A stretch of 64,000 bases of DNA, taken from Enterococcus crotali (GTDB taxonomy: Bacteria > Bacillota > Bacilli > Lactobacillales > Enterococcaceae). Shown one piece after another: positions 58,701-64,000 of this stretch. Each line of letters begins with the position of its first letter. Position 1 is the first letter of the stretch. Below the pieces are notes generated by a model. It saw only the letters and a program-made list of their open reading frames with translations. It had not been told where the DNA came from and did no database searches. Made by a program: the position numbers and the translations under genes. The stretch spans positions 424 through 64,423 of the forward strand of contig NZ_AYPQ01000001.1 in the NCBI RefSeq assembly GCF_000633635.1, written 5' to 3'.

Positions 58701-58996
58701 CATTAAAAGCCGGTGGAACGGGTTTAAACTTAACCGGTGCAGATACTGTAATACTGTATGATTTATGGTGGAATCCTGCAGTGGAAGAGCAAGCAGCTGG
58801 CCGAGCGCACCGAATTGGTCAAAAAAATGTTGTGGAAGTCTGGCGGATGATTGCTGAAGGTACTGTTGAAGAAAAAATGGACTCTTTACAGCAAGAAAAA
58901 CGAGAACTATTCCAAAAAGTAATCCAAGGAAATGAAGAACAATTAGCGAAAATGACTGAAGATGATATTCGAATGATCTTGAGTATTGGTGAATAA
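55800..58996 (+). pseudogene. SWIM-domain SNF2-family helicase, frameshifted near the N-terminus
   Basis: About 1065 aa when joined. ATG 55800 follows AGGAGGTGAG. The first ~36 residues (MKWSIPERIVERGREYMKEG) leave frame at about 55906; one restored G (CAT GCG GAA GTA) gives IWHAEVLGNELYRVQL. The SWIM zinc motif is CECPYWKDHGYCKH. Helicase motifs follow in the second half: ADEMGLGKTLQT (I), DEAQ (II), ALSGTPIEN (III), LLFSQFTSML, FLISLKAGGTGLNL and AAGRAHRIGQ (VI). It is a DNA translocase of unknown target, directly downstream of sbcDC, suggesting a repair role. Confidence 0.92.
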
Positions 58997-59000
58997 AGGA

Positions 59001-59185
59001 AAAATGCGGTGAGGTTGGGTCAGAAGTGTTTAACCCCGAGAAATAAGAAGAGATTCACGAAAATTGCTCTTCAAATTTTTGTGAATCTCAGCTTATTTCC
59101 GAAGGGGTTGCTTCTGATCCCACCGTTTATCCGGATTTAGAGCCCGAAACTGATTTTTAGTTTTGTCCCGGGCTCACCGCATTTT
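59001..59185. repeat. structured intergenic repeat (copy C) between convergent genes
   Basis: The element fills the gap between the SNF2 gene and the HAD gene. AAAATGCGGTGAG (59001-59013) pairs with CTCACCGCATTTT (59173-59185), enclosing the whole repeat. Inside, GGGTCAGAAG...AACCCC pairs with GGGGTT-GCTTCTGATCCC, and GATTCACGAAAAT pairs with ATTTTTGTGAATC. A final hairpin, GAGCCC-...-GGGCTC, matches copy B. It probably terminates both transcripts. Confidence 0.8.
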
Positions 59186-59186
59186 T

Positions 59187-59897
59187 TTATGAAAATAATG
59201 ATTGAATCGTAGGGAATAAATCATCGAATGAAGTGACTTCTTTAATGTGATACGCTTCTTCGTCAGCAGGCATTTCGCGTAAACGATGATTGAACCATAG
59301 AGATTTCCAACCGCCATTTTTAGCACCAGCAATATCATTTTCAAAGCTATCTCCTACATATAATGTACGTTCACAATCCATACCGAATTCTTTTGCAGCC
59401 AGATCAAAAATTTCTTTTTCTGGTTTTTGAAATCCGGTACTTTGAGAAATAATAATGTTATCTGTTGGAACCCAATTTTCTAATTGGAGTTGTTTTACTT
59501 TTTTGAATTGATGATCTGTCGGACCATTTGTAATGATCCCCATTGGAATGTTTTTTTCTTTTAAGAAATCGAATACTTTTTTTACCTCTGGATGCATTAC
59601 GATATTATCTAGTTCATCCTCATATGTTTTCTGGAAAATCAAACCATTTTCTTGTGAAACACTTGGATAACCAAGGTCTTTTAAGGATTCATTGATACGG
59701 AAAAACCGCATATATTCCAGTGTCCATTCATCAGACATGACCTTGGGAAATGTCTCATCACTGTGGAATCGAAAGCGAATATATAGTGTATGCATATCTT
59801 CTGGTTTTACACTTGGAAAGACTGCATTGATCGCATTTCTAAAAGGTTGTTGCTGGTCATAAATTGTATCATCAACATCAAAAACAATAGTTTTCAT
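59187..59897 (-). CDS. HAD-family phosphatase, YjjG-type pyrimidine 5'-nucleotidase
   Basis: 236 aa. HAD motifs are complete: FDVDDTIYDQQ (I, nucleophile Asp), GIITNGPTD (II), a Lys in SQSTGFQKPEKE (III) and YVGDSFENDIAGAKN (IV). A C1 helical cap follows motif I. The YjjG/YfnB group dephosphorylates nucleotides, often as house-cleaning. AGGGGTGC precedes the ATG. A strong CodY-like box lies about 23 bp upstream of the start. Confidence 0.88.
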   Translation of the reverse strand: MKTIVFDVDDTIYDQQQPFRNAINAVFPSVKPEDMHTLYIRFRFHSDETFPKVMSDEWTLEYMRFFRINESLKDLGYPSVSQENGLIFQKTYEDELDNIVMHPEVKKVFDFLKEKNIPMGIITNGPTDHQFKKVKQLQLENWVPTDNIIISQSTGFQKPEKEIFDLAAKEFGMDCERTLYVGDSFENDIAGAKNGGWKSLWFNHRLREMPADEEAYHIKEVTSFDDLFPTIQSLFS

Positions 59898-59919
59898 TAA
59901 AAAAATTGCACCCCTTAAT

Positions 59920-59934
59920 AATTTTCAGAAAAAT
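59920..59934 (-). promoter_or_regulatory. candidate CodY box upstream of HAD gene
   Basis: AATTTTCAGAAAAAT fits the CodY consensus AATTTTCWGAAAATT at 14 of 15 positions. A minus-strand TACAAT (revcomp of 59952-59957) would place the start of transcription just upstream, so the box would act as a roadblock. Confidence 0.65.
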
Positions 59935-59959
59935 TTTCAAATTTCATTTCCATTGTAGC

Positions 59960-60119
59960 GAACTTTTTCACAAAAGGACAGAAAGAAATTTTTAATTTAG
60001 ATTAGAATACTAACATCGTTAGAAGGTGGATGCACAAATGAATATGATATCTACCAAAATCTTAGTGACCTAGCTACAGCTACGAAAGCCTCCTATTACC
60101 GATGATACTCAAATATACA
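59960..60119. other. gene-free stretch
   Basis: No gene is supported. A frame across 60035-60100 reads NLSDLATATKASYYR before a stop and faintly recalls transposase helices, but it is too short and interrupted to call. Confidence 0.3.
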
Positions 60120-60151
60120 TAGCAAAAGAGCTAAGCATGACGGCTTAGCTC
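60120..60151 (-). terminator. terminator of the small membrane-protein gene
   Basis: GAGCTAAGC (60128-60136) and GCTTAGCTC (60143-60151) form a perfect 9-bp hairpin. On the minus strand it is followed by TTTTGC. Confidence 0.65.
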
Positions 60152-60182
60152 TAATTTGGTGCAGGACATTGTATTTAATTGA

Positions 60183-60362
60183 TCATTTAGAAGCATTTGT
60201 ATTATCTACCTTAGCACTTAATTTATTTAAAATTGGAAATGAGCCAGATAGAGCAATAAAAAATACGAGAGCTGAAAAAATTTCTTTTTTTGTCAATAAG
60301 TAGAATATACCAGCTACAAAAATTGCAACAAAAAAACTCCCCGTAGTTACTTTTTTATTCAT
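60183..60362 (-). CDS. small two-helix membrane protein
   Basis: 59 aa from ATG 60362, with AAAGGAGG upstream. It has two membrane helices (GSFFVAIFVAGIFYLLTK and FSALVFFIALSGSFPIL) and a short charged tail. No family is recognised. The start codon and ribosome site lie inside a 48-bp perfect palindrome, so the mirror image on the plus strand also has a ribosome site and ATG but stops after nine codons. Confidence 0.65.
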   Translation of the reverse strand: MNKKVTTGSFFVAIFVAGIFYLLTKKEIFSALVFFIALSGSFPILNKLSAKVDNTNASK

Positions 60363-60402
60363 ATAATAGTCCTCCTTTAAAGGAGGACTATTATATGAAT
60401 AA
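60355..60402. repeat. 48-bp perfect palindrome containing -10, ribosome site and ATG on both strands
   Basis: The 24-base arm at 60355-60378 is the exact reverse complement of 60379-60402 with no loop. On each strand it reads TATAAT, then AAAGGAGG, then ATGAATAAG. The minus-strand ATG opens the 59-aa gene. The plus-strand ATG (60395) gives MNKKNLDS- and a stop at 60421. The arm looks like an inverted duplication of the gene's 5' end. Confidence 0.9.
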
Positions 60403-60654
60403 GAAAAATTTGGATAGCTGATGAAAACAAGAAGAAATTGGACAATCAAGTATAAAGCTATTCTATATAAATATAGCGTGTTCCTATTGAAGAGAATTGA
60501 TAGAAAATCATTTAAGCGATACTAAGGTAGACAGTGGTAAAGATCTATTTTTCAGGAAGGGCTAGTTTATACATAAAAAATAGAAGTAATTATCAGAGTG
60601 TTTATTTTGTCTATTGATTCCTTTATAATGAACTAAAATAAAGGGGTTGTTTAT

Positions 60655-60894
60655 ATGGATAATGAAAAATTACTGTTTCAATTAGGAAAAATGATTGGGC
60701 TGAGTCTTGGTTTAGCAAGCATGAACACTATCGCAATTGTAGTGATGACTATAATGTCAGTAATCGCAGGTAGAAGTATTTTTGAAGAATTGAGTTTTAC
60801 GGTGTGGTTGCTTATGACGATATGTTCTTGGATAATTATTTTTATATTCTTTAAACAAGCAGATGTAAAATTTATATCCAACAAGGATCAGTAA
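60655..60894 (+). CDS. small two-helix membrane protein
   Basis: 79 aa from ATG 60655, with AAAGGGG upstream. Two membrane helices span about 12-38 and 47-67 (SFTVWLLMTICSWIIIFIFF). No known family or conserved motif is visible. TTTATAATG at 60622-60630 may be its -10 box. Confidence 0.6.
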   Translation: MDNEKLLFQLGKMIGLSLGLASMNTIAIVVMTIMSVIAGRSIFEELSFTVWLLMTICSWIIIFIFFKQADVKFISNKDQ

Positions 60895-61115
60895 AATCAT
60901 AGATTTTCTTTTTGAATAGTCATAAGTAACATAAAAAATTAAGAAGTAAATACTCTAGGTCACTTAGATCGCTCGAAAGCTATATGAAAAAGCCTCTTAA
61001 ATAGAAATGGATGTTTTACACATAGGGCTAATAAAAAAATAAATTGCTAATTTATTCTTCAAAAAAGTATGATCGATAGTCATTTTTTGAAGTAGTGAAA
61101 GAGTGACAACTTTAG
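60895..61115. other. gene-free stretch
   Basis: AT-rich, no supported gene. AAAATC-ATA-GATTTT with CTTTTT at 60893-60915 may be a weak terminator for the preceding small gene. Confidence 0.4.
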
Positions 61116-61184
61116 TATAATAAAAACAGAAACACCGATCAGGCCTATCTTCCCCAAGACATAAGCAACTCATCGGTGTTTTTT
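61116..61184 (+). ncRNA. candidate small RNA (about 55 nt) with own promoter element and terminator
   Basis: TATAAT (61116-61121) is followed within 10 bp by AACACCGAT (61131-61139), which pairs perfectly with ATCGGTGTT (61172-61180) and runs into T. The loop contains a small TCTT-CCCC-AAGA hairpin. No open frame is enclosed and no gene lies upstream within 220 bp. The -35 is poor. A short regulatory RNA or a stand-alone terminator are both possible. Confidence 0.35.
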
Positions 61185-61271
61185 ATGATGTACATGTATA
61201 CGTATAATTTAACAAAATGCTTGTAGCTTTTCAAGTTATTGAGATAACAGGCTTTAGAGCGTTCAAAATGT

Positions 61272-61307
61272 ATAAAAAACTGGAGCGAATGTCTTCTCTC
61301 CAGTTTG
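61272..61307 (-). terminator. terminator of the 118-aa membrane protein gene
   Basis: On the minus strand AAACTGGAG pairs with CTCCAGTTT around a 12-nt loop and is followed by TTTATAC. Confidence 0.75.
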
Positions 61308-61328
61308 GATTTCAAATGATTTGTTCTT

Positions 61329-61685
61329 TTAATGACAACTATTTATTTTTTTGGTATCCCCAATGACAAATGTTGCACCAAAAATAATAGATAGTACAGC
61401 CCAGATATATAAATCCCCATATCCGCCAGCAAGTAAGAATGCAATAATACCTCCTGCAATATAAAATCCTGCGGCTACAAAACCGCCATTCCCAGAAGAA
61501 TTTCTAGTTGCAATAGCAACGATTCCAGCAACTAATAAACAGATAGCCAACAACATACCAGCGCTTCCGCCAGCTTCCCCGTTGTTTTGCATGCTGTTTG
61601 CCAAACCTGCGACACATGATTGAAATAAAACCAACAATGATAAAATAATACTGATAATGCCAATAACTAATTTTGCTGTTTTCAC
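61329..61685 (-). CDS. small four-helix membrane protein
   Basis: 118 aa from GTG 61685, preceded by AAGGAGTG. Four membrane helices are visible, with Gly/Ala-rich loops (NGEAGGSAGMLLAICLL, GGFVAAGFYIAGGIIAFLLAGG). The C-terminus is short and ends GDTKKINSCH. Family not recognised; similar proteins in low-GC bacteria are annotated only as hypothetical membrane proteins. Confidence 0.75.
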   Translation of the reverse strand: MKTAKLVIGIISIILSLLVLFQSCVAGLANSMQNNGEAGGSAGMLLAICLLVAGIVAIATRNSSGNGGFVAAGFYIAGGIIAFLLAGGYGDLYIWAVLSIIFGATFVIGDTKKINSCH

Positions 61686-61942
61686 TTAAACACTCCTTAA
61701 TATGATAAATAGTGGTTATGTGTTAAATACACAACCCTATCTATAATATAGTTAAAATAACAATTTTTCAACATAAATTCGAGTTATTAGTATTAAATAC
61801 TAAATTATTTTTTCTTTAGAATAGATAATGTCGTTAAATGAAGTAGAGCGAAGGTTAAACGTCTATTTAAGAGCTTTCAAATTTTGCATCCTGCTGTCTC
61901 TTTGCGTATAATAGTTTTAGTGTCGAAAGAAAGAGGGAGTTT

Positions 61943-63658
61943 ATGTTAAAACGATTTTTTAGTTATTACAAACCATATAAGCACTTATTTATTTTAGATT
62001 TTGGCTGTGCCGTTTTGGCAGGTCTACTGGAGCTAGCTTTTCCAGTTGTTGTGAATCAAGTGATCGATAAAATCATGCCAAAAGGGAATTTTCGGTTGAT
62101 TGCGCTTGCTTGTGTAGGATTGCTCTTATTTTATATACTTAACACATTTTTACAGTATATCGTGGTCTTTTTTGGTCATAAACTAGGGGTCAATATTGAA
62201 ACAGATATGCGTCGAGAACTATACGGACACTTACAGACGCAGCCGTTTGAATATTATGACAATCAAAAAACAGGTAAATTGATGAGTCGTCTGACAACTG
62301 ATTTATTTGAAATTTCTGAAGTTGCTCATCATGGACCGGAAGATGTATTTATCACAGTCATGACCTTGATCGGTTCATTTTATTTGATGCTTAGAATCCA
62401 TGTACAATTGGCTTTAGCTACATTTATTGTTCTGCCGTTTATTACGGTTGCATTGGTTTTTTTCAATAAAAAAATGACCAAAGTCAATACTAAGATTTAT
62501 GATAACTTGGGCGATTTTAATGCAGGCGTTGAAGCATCAGTCAGCGGGATTCGTGTGACACAGTCTTTCGCTAATGAGCCTTTTGAGCGTCAGCGTTTTG
62601 AAGGATTGAATCAAGCGTATCGCCAATCAAAAATCTTGTTTTATAAAGTTATGGGAATTAGTTCTGCTTATAACTACTTTTTGATTCGCTTGATCAATTT
62701 GTTTACATTGATATTTGGTGCATATTATACGATCAAAGGTGAAATTACTGATGGTCAATTTGTCGGTTTTATTCTATTATCAAATGTTTTCGTCCGCCCA
62801 ATTGAAAAAGTCAATAATATGATTGAAAGCTATCCTAAAGGAATCGCTGGATTTAAGCGATTTACCGAAGAAATCGATAAGAAGCCTGCGATTCAAGATA
62901 AGCCAGATGCAATAACAGTCGATCATTTACGTGGGGATATTATCTATGATGATGTAACATTTTCATATGCGGATTCGACAAAGGTTTTAAATCATATTGA
63001 TCTGCAAATCGTTCCGGGTGAAACTGTAGCGTTCGTTGGACAAAGCGGATCGGGAAAAACTACATTATGCAATCTATTACCTCGATTTTATGAAGTAACT
63101 GGAGGCGCAATTACGATTGATGGGATCAACGTTCAGGAGATGACACTTGCTTCTTTACGAAGTCAAATTGGGATTGTTCAGCAAGATGTTTTCTTGTTCC
63201 CAGGGACGATCCGAGACAATATTGCTTATGGAAAGCTAGATGCTACAGAAGCTGAAATTCAAAATGCGGTAAAATTAGCTCATCTAGAAAAAGTAGTCGA
63301 TCAAATGTCAGAAGGATTGGATACGATGATCGGTGAACGAGGAGTCAAGCTTTCCGGCGGTCAAAAACAACGAGTAGCGATTGCTAGAATGTTTCTAAAA
63401 AATCCGCCAATTTTAATTTTGGATGAAGCAACTTCTGCTTTGGATACTGAAACAGAACAAGTAATCCAAGAATCATTAAATTCATTGGCAGAAGGTAGAA
63501 CAACCTTAATCATCGCTCATCGCTTGGCAACGATTAAACATGCGACAAGAATCATTGTTGTCAGTGACAAAGGAATATTAGAAGAAGGAACACACGAGGA
63601 ATTACTTGCAAAAGGTGGACACTACCGCCGATTGCATGATGCTCAATTTAGAGACTAA
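61943..63658 (+). CDS. ABC exporter half-transporter (fused membrane and ATPase domains)
   Basis: 571 aa. Residues 1-310 form a six-helix type-1 exporter domain. The ATPase domain has Walker A GQSGSGKTT, a Q-loop (IGIVQQDVF), signature LSGGQKQR, Walker B PILILDEATSALD and the H-loop IIAHRLATI. It is a homodimer or half of a heterodimer for lipid or drug export; no partner gene adjoins it. GAGGGAG precedes ATG 61943. TATAAT near 61907 may be its -10. Confidence 0.92.
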   Translation: MLKRFFSYYKPYKHLFILDFGCAVLAGLLELAFPVVVNQVIDKIMPKGNFRLIALACVGLLLFYILNTFLQYIVVFFGHKLGVNIETDMRRELYGHLQTQPFEYYDNQKTGKLMSRLTTDLFEISEVAHHGPEDVFITVMTLIGSFYLMLRIHVQLALATFIVLPFITVALVFFNKKMTKVNTKIYDNLGDFNAGVEASVSGIRVTQSFANEPFERQRFEGLNQAYRQSKILFYKVMGISSAYNYFLIRLINLFTLIFGAYYTIKGEITDGQFVGFILLSNVFVRPIEKVNNMIESYPKGIAGFKRFTEEIDKKPAIQDKPDAITVDHLRGDIIYDDVTFSYADSTKVLNHIDLQIVPGETVAFVGQSGSGKTTLCNLLPRFYEVTGGAITIDGINVQEMTLASLRSQIGIVQQDVFLFPGTIRDNIAYGKLDATEAEIQNAVKLAHLEKVVDQMSEGLDTMIGERGVKLSGGQKQRVAIARMFLKNPPILILDEATSALDTETEQVIQESLNSLAEGRTTLIIAHRLATIKHATRIIVVSDKGILEEGTHEELLAKGGHYRRLHDAQFRD

Positions 63659-63670
63659 ATAAGAAAAAAT

Positions 63671-63716
63671 AAAAGCATATAACTCCAAGGATCATTAGGA
63701 GTTATATGCTTTTTTA
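63671..63716. terminator. bidirectional terminator
   Basis: AAAAGCATATAACTCC (63671-63686) pairs perfectly with GGAGTTATATGCTTTT (63698-63713). It separates the ABC exporter from the convergent trpS. Confidence 0.9.
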
Positions 63717-63747
63717 ATAATATTTGTTTAGAACGCGACCTTGATTG

Positions 63748-64000
63748 TTATTTTTTCTTGCGCGGTTTTCTACCTAATCCGATAGCGTTTTTCATTCGCT
63801 GTAAGGTTTTGTTGGCTACAAGCCTAGCTTGTTCAGCACCTTTGTCAAGAATGTCGTCTAGTTCATCAGATGCTAATAATTCATGATAGCGCTCTTGGAT
63901 CGGTACTAGTAAGTCCACTACCGCTTCAGCTAAATCAGATTTGAATTCACCATATCCTTTTCCTTCATAAGCTGTAGCTAACTCATCAACAGCACGGCCG
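63748..64000 (-). CDS. trpS: tryptophanyl-tRNA synthetase, C-terminal part (cut by window end)
   Basis: The minus strand from the window end to the stop at 63748 encodes about 84 residues: AVDELATAYEGKGYGEF ... VVDLLVPIQERYHELLAS ... LDDILDKGAEQARLVANKTL, ending GRKPRKKK. This is the C-terminal helical region of bacterial TrpRS. The KMSKS and HIGH motifs lie outside the window. The lysine-rich tail is common in Firmicutes. Confidence 0.9.
   Translation of the reverse strand, partial: GRAVDELATAYEGKGYGEFKSDLAEAVVDLLVPIQERYHELLASDELDDILDKGAEQARLVANKTLQRMKNAIGLGRKPRKKK

Noticed and set aside
60020-60160. Possible transposase remnant (LATATKASYYR...)
   Set aside because: Only about 20 residues before a stop, and no inverted repeats nearby; chance similarity cannot be excluded.
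61120-61330. Fst/par type I toxin-antitoxin locus at the orphan hairpin
   Set aside because: No 30-35-residue hydrophobic toxin frame was found on either strand within 200 bp.

Overview
The window looks like a chromosomal segment of an Enterococcus species: AT-rich, with low-GC Firmicute promoters and Shine-Dalgarno sites, and the rapZ-yvcK-whiA...clpP order. An OatA-type O-acetyltransferase, a mannitol PTS operon and sbcDC also fit. The complete isoleucine/valine pathway (ilvD-B-N-C-A) points away from E. faecalis, which as I recall lacks it, and towards another enterococcus. Genus is a confident inference; species cannot be fixed from sequence alone.

Layout. Bases 1-192 are the 3' end of an ISL3-family insertion sequence. 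Next come a secreted YusW-like protein (416-1237) and a PadR/DUF1700-DUF4097 envelope-stress pair (1513-3385). The rapZ-yvcK-whiA operon (3911-6753) is followed by a thioredoxin-fold CPYC protein, clpP under an apparent CtsR operator, and a small membrane protein. From 9264 to 15901 lies the ilv operon, preceded by a CodY box, a consensus promoter, a 17-residue leader peptide rich in Val/Leu/Ile codons and an attenuator. Then come an oatA-like gene, a GNAT enzyme, a Nudix protein, and a sugar module: an AraC regulator with a GH39-like tail plus two GH3 glycosidases, one membrane-anchored with swapped domain order. bioY (apparent BirA box) and a CHY zinc-finger gene precede the mannitol operon mtlA-R-F-D, whose long leader contains a tandem ~120-bp structured repeat.

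From 34609 on: telA-xpaC, a lipoprotein, a nucleotide-salvage cluster (nudF, small membrane protein, mtnN, pncA), an LtrA-like protein, and an ABC exporter with a class-C serine hydrolase facing a two-component system. These are followed by trmN6 with a GIY-YIG gene, plsC, an old-yellow-enzyme reductase divergent from an HxlR regulator, sbcD-sbcC, a SWIM/SNF2 helicase, a YjjG-type HAD phosphatase, small membrane proteins, an ABC half-transporter and the 3' end of trpS.

Two features cut across the window. First, a family of structured intergenic repeats (about 3480, 28678, 41216 and 59001) ends in related terminator hairpins and resembles the EFAR class described in E. faecalis. Second, five otherwise intact genes (mtlR, xpaC, pncA, sbcC, the SNF2 helicase) are each broken by one missing base, usually in or beside a homopolymer. 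This pattern suggests sequencing or assembly error rather than gene decay.
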